DNA of 64,000 nucleotides from contig OY987263.1 of NCBI GenBank assembly GCA_963920665.1, positions 27,144,547 to 27,208,546 on the forward strand, given 5' to 3'. Positions within the stretch are counted from its first letter, which is position 1; every line of letters starts with the position of its first letter. The position numbers and the translations under genes were made by a program. Shown here piece after piece: positions 1 through 13,500 of the stretch. The DNA is from Straminergon stramineum. Its lineage: Eukaryota; Streptophyta; Bryopsida; Hypnales; Calliergonaceae. The notes beneath the pieces are model-generated. The model made no database searches and had not been told where the DNA came from. It saw nothing but the letters and a program-made list of their open reading frames with translations.

Positions 1-1236
1 CATCCAAGTAGTTAGGAGGATGAAATTGGTGTTTCAAACTGTTCATCGTCCAAAAAATGGATGTCAATGGGTTTAGGGATTAAAGTGTTGAATCTCGCTA
101 TGTCCTAATTTTCAACCCAAAGCTCTCATGAATAGTGGTTGTGAATTTTAGGGAGGAATTGATCCTATTGGAGTTAGTTTAAAAGAGGTCACAATCAAGT
201 ACACATCAGAAAAGTTGGGCCAGATTGTTTTGGTGCCATTTTGACACCAAAGACTGCATATAGGTCATTTTAATGTCATTTTATCCATACTAGGTTGGTA
301 TGGAGGTTGGCACCAAATTCACTTATTTGCATTTCAATGCACCATTGTGGCACTATGTTCACATGCCTTGAAGTTCCTGATGCATTTACCTTGGTGTAAA
401 TAGTTGCAAAATATCACATAGTGAGTAATTGAGAATTGTAGGGAAATTGATGTACCCCTTGACTTCTAAGTGACTTGAAGTCGAAGTTGTAGATGATAAA
501 TGAAGTGCTTAGGGGTGATGTTTTGTCTAAATAACTTCTTATTTTTTTTCCAAAATTGTGTTAGAATCCTTGAAAATAATGTTTCTTTAAAACCAATTGG
601 GTGAAAGTGAGGTAAAATATGTTTAAAGATATAAGCAAGAATATGCTAAAACATTAAAATATTAGAACTTTAACCTTTCAAGGTCCATGGGGAACCATTA
701 ATACAATACCATAGTTGACTCTTAGAATATAAATATGTACTAAAACATGACAAGCCCTACACCATTGGATTGATAATTCAACAATTAGCATCTTTTGTAT
801 GGGGGTCATTTTAATATCAAAACCTTGTCATGTTCAAATACAACACTATACACATGGAATAATATACCATATCGTAGCTTCAAAGACATGTAGGATGTGC
901 AATGATGATCCAAATTGGAAGTGTCATGTGTCTTTGGATTTGGCTTAGTATGAATACAAACTTCTGTTATAACTATATAGTATACCTCAATTTATGCACC
1001 TTCTATATCAAATCTAAAAAAATATTGTATTTTGTGCAATGTTTGGGAAAAAATGATAGCTAGTGCAAAGTTAGTCCATGGAATTGGAAAACTAATCCTA
1101 TTTCAATTTGAAAACATTGGCCCTTGCAATGAAAAAGTCTACAAAATTTCTATTCAAAGTCAAAAATATAAAAAATAACTAGATTTGAAAAACTCATTCA
1201 ATAAAGGGATTAAAGAAAAAGAGTTAGTAAAACTTA
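1..1236. other. AT-rich intergenic DNA
   Basis: No open frame longer than 60 codons and no recognisable repeat structure is visible. The stretch ends at the left terminus of a transposable element. Confidence 0.6.
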
Positions 1237-2172
1237 ACCCCTAAAGGACCAAACAGTGTTTTTTGGCTACACAACAATTTGGGGTAGCTCACTATGAATG
1301 GCATTTTTATTTTTTTTATTTCAATTTTTCACACAACATGTGACCAAGGAGTAGCTTTAATACCCAATGATTTTCGTAACTTTTGAATACATGGTTAAAA
1401 AGTTATTGTATGATATGTTGTTTACATTGCTCGGCGGGCAGCCCGGGCTGCTAAAAAAACTTCTTTGAAAATCACTTTTTTTTTTTTAAATAAAAATTTG
1501 AAATTTATTTTCCTGATTTATATATACATATAAAGCTTTGAATCGTTCCATTTCGATTTATGAGATGAAAGTTATGAAGAGTTGTAGTTGTGGGTAGTTT
1601 GTGGGTAGTAATGGAATCTCTACTCTAAAATAAACTTTGAAGTCCTTTATTTAACTCAATATTTGAAAAAAAAAATTGAGGTGTAGATTTATAATTACAA
1701 CAATTTAACCATTGGGATTGTCATTTTTAAATTCCATAAATAAATTATTAACAATTTAGTATTTTGAATCATTCTCTACTTCTTTCAACTTACTATTTTT
1801 TTCCTATATGTTGTACAATTCCAAATGATCTAAAATTTTTCAAGAATGTAGCCAACATGAATTGAAGAATTAATCCAAAGAGTTACAACCATTTTGGACA
1901 TTTTTTAATAATGATCTGACCTTGTGAAGTGCATCTGCCCAGATTTTTGCAAGGCCCCCAAATGGCTTTTTGTCACTTCAAATGCTAATATCTTGCAATC
2001 CAAACGGTGTAAATTTCTGAAATTTTGTACACATCTTCCCAAACTAGCTTACTACAAGATCATATGGTTACATTCGTCCAAAAATGTATTTTTTCTAAAA
2101 TTTGATACTTATACTAGAGATGACAGTTTTGGAGCGTTTTTGGTGAAAACATAGTCAAATACCTTTAGGGGT
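1237..2172 (+). mobile_element. non-autonomous DNA transposon, ACCCCTAAAGG family (copy A)
   Basis: The left end reads TTAACCCCTAAAGGACCAAA and the right end reads ACCTTTAGGGGTAAA, so the ends are inverted repeats of about 11 bases next to TA. The whole body is shared with copy B (2515-4027) and, in reverse orientation, with copy D (48830-49777). Copy A lacks the insertion that splits copy B. A short open frame at 1924-2154 is not kept open in copy D, so I regard the element as non-coding. Confidence 0.75.
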
Positions 2173-2514
2173 AAATAAGATTCCCAACACAAATAGTAGA
2201 CTATTTCAACAATTCCATCCATTCTAGAATGAATCATCTTCAAAAAAAGATACAATCATCCGTACCTTTTAAATTAGATTGTTTTTTTGGTTATCTTTAT
2301 TTGTTACAGTGAAATCTCTTAGAGTATGCATCTATCAATTGCGTTCTTGGTATTGTCATAAAGCCCTCAACAAGAAGGGGTGCATGGATTTTGTTTTGTG
2401 ATGTTTAAACCTACGTTGGGAAAGTTATTGAATTTTGAAGTTTCTATGAATTAAAAAATTAGAAAATTAACTTTTACTTTTATTTTGGATGTGGAAATAA
2501 CTTAACTCCTAAAG
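2173..2514. other. AT-rich spacer
   Basis: This stretch lies between two copies of the same transposon family. I see no gene or repeat in it. Confidence 0.5.
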
Positions 2515-4027
2515 GACCAAACAACATTTTTTGGCCATATAGCGATTTGGGGCAACTCACTACAAGTGGAATTTTTATTTTCTTTCTTTGAAATTTTCAC
2601 ACAATATGTGTCCGAGGAGTAGGTTTAAGGCCCAACAATTTTCATAACTTTTGAATACATGGTTAAAAAGTTATTGTACCATATAGTTCTCATTGCTTGG
2701 CGGGCAACCCAGGCAACAAAAAAAACTTCTTTAACCCCTAAAGCATTGAGGCACATTTTAGACACAAATTATGAAAAACTACCACTTTTTAGGGCAGTGA
2801 GAAAAATGATGATTTGTTTTTCAAAATTCAACTATACAAATTTGTACTAGACTATTATGGGAATGTGTGGAAAAAATTTCAGAAACTTTGACCGTATGGA
2901 TTGAAAGATTATAACGTTTGAAGCTAGGAAAAAAAGTTTCTTTTCAACCTTGCCCAACAGGGCCAGCAACCTTTAACTCCTCCTAGAGCGAGATTTTAAC
3001 ACTGCACATAGTAATTTTTTTGGACATTTGCATCTTATATCATGAAAATTACAAACCTACCAAATTTTAGAAGTAGAGGTGGTGTTTTGCACATGCCATC
3101 TAAAGCTGCTTGAGTCACTAGGAAAGTTTAGGGCAACATAACTTTTGATCCGGGCATCCAATTAGAAAAAAAATTATATTCCCACTTAGGGAATACATGT
3201 TCACACCTTGAGTTAAAATTTGAAGAACATCCATTAGAAAACAACTTCATACAAACCTACCCAAGATTACTTGCGTATGTTCAACGATCATTTGGTCATT
3301 TGGGGATTAAAAATCACTTTTAAAAAAAATAAAAATTCGAAATTGGTTTTCTAGATTTACATATACCTGGAAAGTTTTGAATCATCCCATTTTGATTTAT
3401 GAGATGATAGTTATGAAGAGTTTTAGTTGTGGGTAGTTTACAGATAGTTAAGGAATCTCCACTTTGAAATAAACTTTGAAGACCTTTATGTAATTCAATT
3501 TTTAATATTTTTGGAAAAAAATAAAAACTGAAGGTGTAGATTATTATTAAAACATTACAACCATTGGGATTGGCATTTTTCAATTTCACAAATAAATTGT
3601 TAACAATTTAGTATTTTGAATCATTATGTACTTTATTCTACTTACTAATTTTTTCCTATATGTTGTAAATTTTCAAATGATCTATATTTTTTCAAGCATG
3701 TAGCCAACTTCCCTTGAAGAATTAATCCAAAGAGTTCCAACCATTTTGGACATTTTTTCATAATGATTTGACCTTGAGAAGTGCAGCTGCCCGGATTTTC
3801 ATAGGGCAAAAAAAAGGGATTTTTGTCACTTCAAATGCTAATATCTTGCAATCCAAACAGTGTAAATTTCTGAAATTTTGTACACATCTTCCCAAACTAG
3901 CTTACTACAAGATCCTATGGTTACATGTGTCCAAAAATGTTGTTTTTTTCCAAAATTTGGTACTTGTACTAGAAATAGCAGTTTTTGAGCATATTTGGTG
4001 AAAACATAGTCAAAAACCTTTAAGGAT
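2515..4027 (+). mobile_element. ACCCCTAAAGG-family transposon (copy B), split by a nested element
   Basis: The left end reads TTAACTCCTAAAGGACC and the right end CCTTTAAGGATTAAGG. Sequence collinear with copy A runs to about 2733 and resumes at about 3307. Between them lies a second element of the same terminal type. Removing that insert leaves a copy of about 940 bases, matching A and D in length. Confidence 0.7.
2734..3306 (+). mobile_element. nested ACCCCTAAAG element (copy C), deletion derivative of the 6.7-kb element
   Basis: It begins TTAACCCCTAAAGCATTGAG and ends CATTTGGGGATTAA inside copy B. The matching unoccupied sites are CTTCTTTGAAAATCAC in copy A and CTTCTTTAAAAATCAC (reverse complement) in copy D. 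Its first 480 or so bases match the left end of the element at 32178. Its last 70 or so bases match the right end near 38840-38909. The 6 kb in between are missing here. Confidence 0.75.
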
Positions 4028-7000
4028 TAAGGCACACTACTACACTGAAATAGTGAAATCAAGTTGCCTTATCCTCCAAAAAATTATTTTACAAGTCATC
4101 GAAATCCACAAATACTTCTATACATGTTCCCATTTGTCCACATAACAGGAGGTTTATGAGTCCCAATTATAACAATACCTAATTCAAAAGTAGTGCATTC
4201 TTGAACAATAACCAATTTTTCTTTATAAAGTGTCAAATGTTGAGAAATTAGTGTGGGGCAACTTAATTTCACTACTTTCTGTACAGCAGTGCTTTAGAAG
4301 GAGTAAGTTACATCACATTTCATCTCTAATTCTGCAATAAGTAAATCTCCAAATTCTGCAACAAGTAAATTTCAGTATTGTTTCAATTGGGGGTTAGTAC
4401 TTTCCTGATGCACGGATGAGAGTGCCTTCACCCATCCATCCATCCACTTGCACAAGCCTCGCCTGCAAACTAATAAGTTACGCAACAATAATCGCTGGGT
4501 CCCACTGCTGTGGAAATATCGCACATGCACACACACACACACATTTAAAACGTGCTCGACTGTATACTCGTGACTGGTAGGTGGAGGTTTGGAGGTATGA
4601 TAGACCTACCTTCCCTTCCCTTCCCTTATGCTCCTGTAGACCCAAGCCCAGCCAATAGGACCTTTTTATGTCATTTTTCATTTTTTCATTTTTAAATTCT
4701 ATTTTTTATTTTTTATTTTCCCCACAAATTGGGAGAAATTTCACAGCCATTGATATGGGATCTCGTCCCTTAATTAAGCTCCTGGAAACTGAATGAAGCA
4801 GGCGTTGGGAATAGACCACGTCAGTCCTGTACTAACTTACTTACTGTGGGTAGGGAGGTAGTAGTGTGGGTAGCCCACTGTATTGGGCCGTTGACCCCTA
4901 CTTGGAGGAACCAACAGCCACATAGTCCACATAGTTGAATTATGCAGTTCAACCAGTTCAACCTCTATAGTAAAGGTAGGAAGGAGACCCTATTTTTGTC
5001 GGTATTTGAAAGCCCTCACCCTATTTTAGCACCACACTTTCAAAAGTTGACCTAGTTTGCGTCCTCATGTGGTAGAGCATGGACAATAGGTGTGCCCGGG
5101 TTGATATTCTTCCCCATGGCAAATGTACTAACTTAAGCATGAAAACATTGTTGGCTAAGTTGAAATTTGAAGATGGCCTTGGGAATTGGTGTGTCTTGTA
5201 CCTGCCGCGCTAAAGCAATTCTCTGTTCTTTTTGGCCTGATCTTCGAGGTACATTCTCCCAACTAGCCGTCAAAAGGGCTAAAAATAGTATAAAACTACA
5301 GTCACATTTACTTCATTTCAGTCAAAGAATGCCCAGAAGAAAATATTGCGCGCTTGGTGCTCCTTTCTAGCGTGTATGCCATGTGGCAAGGAGGGAGTAG
5401 TGAGGCCACAAACTTCAAAACTGCACACCAGACCTCCACTTGGCATCCTTATCTGGCGTGGGGATGCTCTTTGTGATATACATTCTAAATTAACTTTCAA
5501 ATGTCATATGTTGATAGATAGTGACCATGAATTGTTGTAGATAGCCTTATGGTGCAAATAGTGAGTGTCTCTTACTTGGTATATGTTACATGTAGGGAAT
5601 AGAAAATTTCTAACTCTTGAAACGTTGTAACATGTAACAAATAATATATGTTTTAACTTTTCAACTTTAGAACTATTAGCAATAATTCATATTCTAATTT
5701 ATCATCTTTGGGGCTATTCTAACACATAGGAAGGAATATTTACAAAGGATGTTATAAAGAATTGATATGTTTAACATTTGAAGTTTCTCTTTGAGGATCT
5801 AAAAGAGGGGCACTAGAATTAATATTCTTATATCTTCTCAGTTCATTTGATTGACACGAATCATTACTTGTAATCATAATTTATACATTCATATAAAAAA
5901 AATATGTAAATTCATTTTATTGATATGACTCATACTAGTAATTGTTGTTAAGGTAGGTATATATATGGTCAATCCTTCCCAATTTTTGTCTCCTATCTAC
6001 ATTTGGTCTACATTTATATGTTTAAATGTTATAATATTGCAAACCTATAATGATTTCTCTCCTTTGATTTGAAGAAGGGTAGTATATCCCCCTTTGACAA
6101 ACTGGGTGAGAGTTTTCAATTTAAATGGAAAAAGTTGTCTAGTACAGAAGAACTTCTGATAATTAGCACTTCCTAAAGTAATAAACTTCTTTAAAGTAAC
6201 AGTGTTTATTGGTCTTGGCCCTTGTCCACTACAATTGTCATAAATGCAAATGACCTTCCCTTATTGTAATAACCTCTTGAATGTAATGTGTTAGATTAGT
6301 CTCGGCCCTACTATTTATTCAAAGTTCTTTTGTATGTAGAACGTGTCGTCTTTAACTTCAGCTAATATAGGCGGAGGTCACTTTAGATGTGGAAGAATGA
6401 GAAATGGACACCCACATACATTGGTTAATAATGTTATGGTAGGAGAGATGTTGACATGGGACTTGATTGAAATGGAGGTCAATAATGGGTAGAGACCTAC
6501 TATAGATCTCGTCTATTATTTGGAGTTAACCATGACACTTTACCCCCTAAAGGACAAAGAAGTGTACTTTGGTTTCTTGGTAAAAGTCAAGCAGGCCCTA
6601 TTAACTTCATAATACTAAATATTTGAATGAAATTCTCAAAAGAATCCTTATCATCATATTCTACAATGACATTTGATTAGAATTTATATTATTTGAAATT
6701 ATAAAATTTTTATATGTATGGTTTTGTAAAATTGTAAAATTGCAATTCTTGAATTTGAAAAATGTAGGATTAAAATTTTTAAAATTTGTATATTCATATA
6801 CATATTTATTTTTCTATAAAATTTTTATTGGGTTATTTTTAAGAATTTTAGAATATTAATTTATAAATTTTGAAGTTTCAAAATTAGATATTTTATTAAT
6901 ATTTAATATTTTAAAATTGGAAATACGATAGATTTCTAAAAATTTAAGCTAATCACAATCACACTTCTTTATATTTGCTATTCATGCACTTTCTCCCATT

Positions 7001-7945
7001 ATCCTATAGCCATTGGTCCAAGGTTTAGAGCAAAATTAAATCTTTGATTCATGTTGGCTAAAAAAAGGAAGCAAAGATTTTCTTCTTATTTTCCTTCTTA
7101 AAATTCTGAAAAAAATCTCAACCACCAAAGTAAATATTCAATGTTTATATTGTTAATAACTTCTTATATTTGAACAATTGGTGTTAAAAATATAAGTGCA
7201 CCATATAGCAAAAACTAATATGAACCAACCTATTACCACTTTCATCTCAATTCCATCAATTTATATCCAAAGGGTACATTCTAGGACAATAAAGTAGAAT
7301 AAATGCACACAAATGTGGAATTGAAACTCCAGTGGTAACAACTAGTTTACTCTTACATTATCAACAATTGTGCCATGTTGTAGGGACACAATAAATCTCA
7401 AATTTCACAATATTGTAGCAAGTTGTAAATTTATTGATGTGTGTGGAGGGTGCCAACATTTTTTTTAATTTTGAAAAAGTTTTATCAATTATTTTTCTTT
7501 AATTCCCATATTGAACTATTTTTAAAGTATTGAGTTTGATTTTTCCTCTATTTATATTCCAAATAGAAAATTTGGAGATTTTTCCACCGTTTTTTTCTCG
7601 AAATTTTTCCAAATTGCAAACAATTTTTTCCCTATTCCAAGAGCTAATAATGAACTAACCATCACTTCTCTCCAAACATTGAAGGGGGCCTTGCTCTAAT
7701 GGAACCTCTAAATGGGGCACTGGATCTTATCGACATCAGCATGAATATGTGAGAATAGGCTTCTAAAATTAAGTAGAGCTATTAGGTGGACACATGCTTA
7801 GCTTGCTATTAGGTAGGCAAGCGTGTTACTACCTTGGATAACAATTTGAATATCTTGGGTCCAACTCTAAGAGTGCCATGAATTGTTTTAGAGGTGTGCG
7901 CTTGATTTAGGAATCAAACTAAAGTAGAATGATATGTATTTTTGA
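4028..7945. other. intergenic DNA with simple repeats
   Basis: There is a short (CA)n run near 4528-4543, CATC repeats near 4430-4445 and TTCCC repeats near 4610-4628. The part from about 4400 to 5500 is less AT-rich than its surroundings and has short open frames, none recognisable. A lone element end, CCCCCTAAAGGACAAAG, lies near 6544. No gene is supported. Confidence 0.5.
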
Positions 7946-8705
7946 TTAAAATTGTAATTTATGTAAATTTTTGAAGTGGTCTACCCTAAAATTACAAAAC
8001 CACTCATAAGTGGACTCATGAACGTCTACAAACAACTCATAACTGTCTTTCTTTGTATCCAATGGTATTTAAGTGTTCACCATTAAAGGATTGACATAGT
8101 TACCCCTTACTAGCATTAATGTAATAATTTTGTCAGTTAATTAAATGAATGTATTTGAATGAAATTTTAGATGAAATTTGGGCCAAAGGAGGATAACAAA
8201 ATCAAACAATTGGCGGAAATGGGTTGGCTTACCTACAACAACCTAGGAAGGCCATTGAGCAAGGGTTTTTTTGTGTGCATTAACCCCCAGTTGCTTGCAA
8301 CAAATTTACAAAATATGCCTTGTGGAAGAGCCCATTTGGAGTGGCACAACACTGGGATTCCAAATACCAAGTATCATGCCTACATTGGCTCTCTAGATTT
8401 TTTGTGATGCGTCATGTAAGGTAGACAAGCCCATTTCCATTCACTACCAAATTTAATCATTCTACCTTTGGCCCCAATTCTATCCCCCCAAACATCCAAA
8501 TTCTTTCATTTTTGATGAGATTGTTGCATTACTACCAACAAGGGGTAAACATGTCAATCCTTTAATGGTGAATGCTCAAGTACCATTGGATACATGGAAA
8601 GGAGGTTATGGTTTGTTTATAGGACATTCATGACTCCACTCTATTAGCAATTTTGTAATTTGAGGGCAAACCACTTCAGAAATTAACAAAAATTACAATT
8701 TTAAT
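7946..8705. repeat. foldback element with about 160-base inverted arms
   Basis: The segment 7946-8108 is an imperfect inverted repeat of 8541-8705. Matching landmarks are TAAAATTGTAATTT at the outer ends and GTATCCAATGGTA against TACCATTGGATAC further in. The loop of about 430 bases holds a 78-codon open frame (8171-8407) with no recognised motif. Long arms around a unique centre suggest a transposon, possibly Mutator-like, but I found no clear target duplication. Confidence 0.65.
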
Positions 8706-9714
8706 AAATAAAAAAAACCAATATAAATCCACTTGGGTTTGGTTTGTGAAACAAGCACACCCCTATAAAAAAAATATGCACCCCTCTCGGAGTCTGACCC
8801 AAGATATTCATATTGCTAATCAAGGTGGTAATAGGCTTTTCTTCCTTAATGCATTCCATTGATGATGTTCTGACTCTCCAACAATGAGAAACTGTGAACA
8901 ACCAAAGTGAGCAAATCTGAAATGCATGACAATTAACCCCATAAGGAGGTTGCCCTTGCTAATAAAATGATCATATAGAGGATCTCAAAATACAAGCAGC
9001 ATTCATTGTAGCATAGCATGTTGTATGGGGCTGATTTTCTTTTTGTAGCCTTAGAAGAATGATACAAGAGCATGTTATGAAATTTTCAGGATTTCTGAGT
9101 AAGCGGAGAATTGTGAAAGATTTCTTGTATTCAGCCTTGGAACGAAGAAATACAGAAACAATAGACCACATTACAGTTCCGTCCTACCTGCAATAGGGGT
9201 TAATCCTGTGACGAATTCCTGGATTGTGTGGCCTGGTCCACACGGATTTTGCTGGGGAAGGTGCATGTAAAGTAAATTATGTTCAAAACCATTTGGTGGT
9301 AACTTATTCCAATGTGTTGAAAGGTGGAGTCCAAAGACTTAAAAACAAGAACAATCCTCAGTAGTGTCCTCACCGAACTTCATTTCTTTTTTGAACAATG
9401 GCCCATCCTCAACTCCACAAACACACATCCTCAATAACATTCAGAAAGGCCCCTTTTGATTCCAGTCAAAGAAATACCACAAAAAAATCATGGAAAGTAG
9501 CTTTAAAAAATGAATCATTCAAGTATCTATAGCGATATTTTCCTATCTCAGAAATATCTGACCCAATTTCAAGTTCCATCATGATACATAGTCCACTAGT
9601 CCACTAGTCTGCGGTGAAACCATTTCACCCAGTAGCCTTCAGGAAAGGTTGCCTTTTCCTCGCTGGTGTCTTTGCCCATGAAATTCATCCATACATCAGG
9701 ACTCTTGAAATGAA
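8706..9714. other. intergenic DNA
   Basis: Only short, unrecognised open frames occur here. I see no structured repeat. Confidence 0.5.
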
Positions 9715-9861
9715 CTTAAGGGTGGGTTTCCATGTGGAGTCGGGGCTGGTGAAGTTCACTGATCAACTGTAGACAGGGAGTTCCAGAAAAACTGGACACC
9801 CATTCCACCACTAATCGGTGGACTTCACCAGACCTGACTCCACATGGAAGCCTGCCCTAAG
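9715..9861. mobile_element. short palindromic MITE
   Basis: This 147-base element has terminal inverted repeats of about 46 bases. The left arm starts CTTAAGGGTGGGTTTCCATG and the right arm ends CATGGAAGCCTGCCCTAAG. The arms also share GTGGAGTC and CTGGTGAAGT. It is GC-richer than its flanks. The ends do not match the ACCCCTAAAGG family. Confidence 0.7.
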
Positions 9862-10091
9862 TACTGGGATATGGATAGCGGCAGTACAAGTCAAACAAAA
9901 TAACAAATAAATGTTCAAATGGTGATAAAAAAAAAGTCCAAAGAATCTTTTGAATCAAATTTAAATGTCATTTAACCATCTCTCATCAAAAAAGAATTTC
10001 GTAGGTAATTGAAGAAATTGCTTCTTAGACATTTGTGGGGATGATGGGCGGATATGTCATTTTTAGATAGAAATTCATTGTCCATCATGAA

Positions 10092-10590
10092 TCTTCAAAA
10101 AGTATGGGATAATTTAGGATAAGAGCTCGAACACTCATTGTCAAAATGTATAAATTATGTTTGAAGTAGAATTTCAAACTTCATTTAGGCATAGTCAAAT
10201 AATTCTTTAAAAAAATTTAACTACTAAAAGTTATGAGATCAATATAAATTTCATTTCCAAAAATTCGTTTGTAATTTTGAGCCTTTAATCAAAAGCTTTG
10301 GACAAAATTCAAAGAGGATGTTTAAAAATGTCAAAAAAGATGTCCCTTCCAACCCCTCTCTAAAATTTGTCCATATCTTTTGATTGAAGTCTCAAATACT
10401 CAAACGGATTTCAGGATACAAAATTTATATTGATTTACCATCTTTTTTTCCTTCAAAGCTTTTTGAAAAATAGTATTATACTATGCCTAAACAAGGTCTA
10501 AAATTCTACTTCAAATACAATTTTTTATTTAATTTGTTTTAACTATGAGGGATCCAACTCTTACTAATTCTAATTTTCATATCCCACATT
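10092..10590. repeat. foldback repeat of about 500 bases
   Basis: The arms 10092-10325 and 10352-10590 are imperfect inverted copies, with a centre near 10338. Paired landmarks include TTTGAAGTAGAATTT against AAATTCTACTTCAAA, and TTAATCAAAAGCTTTGGAC against GTCCATATCTTTTGATTGA. The two arms almost touch, so the transcript would form one long hairpin. No coding capacity is seen. Confidence 0.65.
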
Positions 10591-13500
10591 GTTTGTTTTA
10601 AGTTCTATCATCCCATACGGATATAAAGAGTTGTCTTCACATATCAAATCACAATTTAGGAATGGTTTTCCAAACTAAACATGAGAATTCCAAGGTTGAT
10701 CACATTAATTTTTGTTAGCTAAATGCTTATTTGTTAAAGATTAACTTGTGTAAAATTATTTTACTACTAACCCCTGTAGTTCCAATAGATCCCTAGTTGA
10801 GTGCCCTTCACTATTCTTACGGTTTTTGACACGTGTACCCAACTACCCATAGCTAATGTTCAAATGTCGAATATTCCATACCATTTAATCCCTCACATTA
10901 AATGTTGTATAATATTCCACATCATTCCATTCGGAGGAAGGAAGTATCAATGATTGCTATTGAATGTTATGACACAAGCAAACTTGACTAGACCAAGTAT
11001 GCTCTCTTTCTACTAGTTAATTGACAATCTAGGAATGAAAAGAAAATTGTTGGGCATCAATGAACGAGCTCCTAATCAATTATGAGGTAAATAAAAACTT
11101 AAAACCTTATATCAAGCAATGGAGCATGGTTATTATCCTCCAATCAATTTGTGCATGGGAGGGAACACAATTGAAAGAAGAATCTATCAGTAAACTATCA
11201 AATGAGCTTCTATACTATTCACCGCAATTGTATTCTAAATGGACCAAAGATTCCCATGTTTAGAAGTTGTACAATTTAGGCAAGAATATGTAGAGGTTGG
11301 TTTTGCAATGAGTGACCTTTACATGGTCATCAAGGATGAAATAACCTATATATTTAGTGATGAAGTACTTTGCAAATGCATCTAACTACAATTTCATGTA
11401 TAATTTAGCCATAAATTTTTTTAAATATGAAATAAAGTTCTTGTATCTAGAGTTGTATTTTCTCTTTAAGCCTTGAAATTTTCAACTTTCTAGGTACTAA
11501 ATGGACTTTGTACAAATTTTCAATTATGTATATATGTTTATTATGCGGCATTAAGTACCAAATAACTCTATAATTTTTATAGGTGTAGAGAGAAAGAGAG
11601 AAGTAAGGATTTTAGGAGCTTGGTCATTTCAAATTTGGATTTGAAATCTTGAAATTATAGCATATGTGGTCACCTGCATATGCCATAATTATTCGAAGTT
11701 ACTTGAGGTCTATTATAGAACGGAATTGAAGAATTGGGATGATATGACTTTCTAGACAAATGTGCATACCTTGGATGGATAAATTTTCTTTCATGTATAT
11801 AGTTTTCATCTTTTATCTATGTTCATGGATGTAAATAGATAATTTCACCACTTCACACAAAATTGATTTTTTCACAACCCAAATTAAATAAACAAATTGC
11901 TCTTAAACCATCACCTCATTGAAGGTTGCACTACATTGGTATAAACAAAGTTTGAGTCTGTAGAGTATTGGCTTTAACTTTTGTTCTTCAAGGATAGTTG
12001 TTTTAAAATTCCACTCTATTTCAAATTGACAATTCTTATTTTACAAAACAACGTCTCTAAACAATGTTCCTAAAGTGGTAGAAAATTATATTTGGTCAAA
12101 CACCATATGCATCCTTGAGAATAGTATTTTGTCCTCCAAATTTACAAAAATACAAAATATATTCATCAATTTGTTTAATTATACATCCATCAATTTTCAA
12201 CATTTTGTTGTGACTTGTATAACCCTAGTATGAAAAGGGTTTAGGATTTTTTTGGGATAATCATGTAACTATTAACAATCACAGTAATTTTGCTCTTTAA
12301 GAGAACTAGGTGCTACTTGGAATTTAGATTTAGAGTTTTTAGGCAAAATAAATCATGACTTTGGAAGAATTTAAATACAAGATCTTCAATCTCATAAGTT
12401 TTTCTTCCTTTCTATTTTTATATATTAAGTTGATTCATAACCTTGCACAAGAACGTAGTGTTAAAACTAATCACATTGCTAAAGAACGTGCAAATTTATT
12501 GTTTTACATAAGTAAATGTACTTAATTTATTTCATAGAGATCCTGCGATAATTAATGCTTGATTGTACCAAAATATTCTTTGGGGACTAGCAAAAATTGG
12601 ATTTTTTGTAGAAGGGGGAACAACCTTGGCGCCATAACCACTTTTTTTTCTACAAACACTTTATATGATTAGCAATGAATGAGATTCCTTTTGCTTTCAA
12701 ACACTATGAGCCTTGTGCTTGGTTGGAAGGCAAAATAGTCAATCACACACATAGGTGGACCAAACAAGGGTTAGAGCTAGACTATATTTGGTCTTGTATT
12801 ATCTAAGGTATAAAATCCTTAGATTTTATCGGGTAAAAATTTGACAAGTCTAGATGTGGTCTAGCCCTCAGAGCATGGCCACCCTTATAAGCTAAGGGCC
12901 CAATACTCTTCAAATGTCAATGAAAAGTGCTACAAGCCCTTGAAAATAGTCTATCGAGACTCCATTCTCGCATGTCAAGAAATGGCCCTTGAAATCCTTG
13001 TTCATCTTAAGTTTAGTTGCTTTATATTTCATTCTACTTGATGAGTGGTCATTGGACTATTTATGGGTTGTATTTGGTGAGCAAAGGTGAGGGACTAAGG
13101 AATTGAGGGCCCTTCAAAATTAATAGATGGAAAACTTGAGTGTGCATACAATGGAAGCTCACCCCACCTCCAATGGGGCTCTTTAATTGATTTAGTGTTC
13201 CCAGTCGTGCTCCTGCTCATTTTCAATCTTCCTAGTAGGTTGTAATTTAGGTTGCTTTGCTATTTCTCTTTGTTGTCTGAAAATGAAAGAAATTCCACTA
13301 AGGACCCATTCCCTTGGTTCTTTATAATGTTTCCTCTATCAATGGAAATTGTCCATGTGTTTTAAAAAAAAACTAAAACTTGAGTGAGCTAAGTTTGGCA
13401 AGTACGAGTGGCCATGCTCTTACTGCAAACAATATGTTGTTGTTTTTTGTTTTTTTTTAAAACAAATAAACAATATGTTTAGCGGCACATGTGAACTTTG

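Noticed and set aside
1924..4001. Similar 76-77-codon open frames at 1924-2154 and 3768-4001
   Set aside because: They are the same part of copies A and B of a transposon. The corresponding strand of copy D is not open, so the likeness reflects DNA homology, not a protein.
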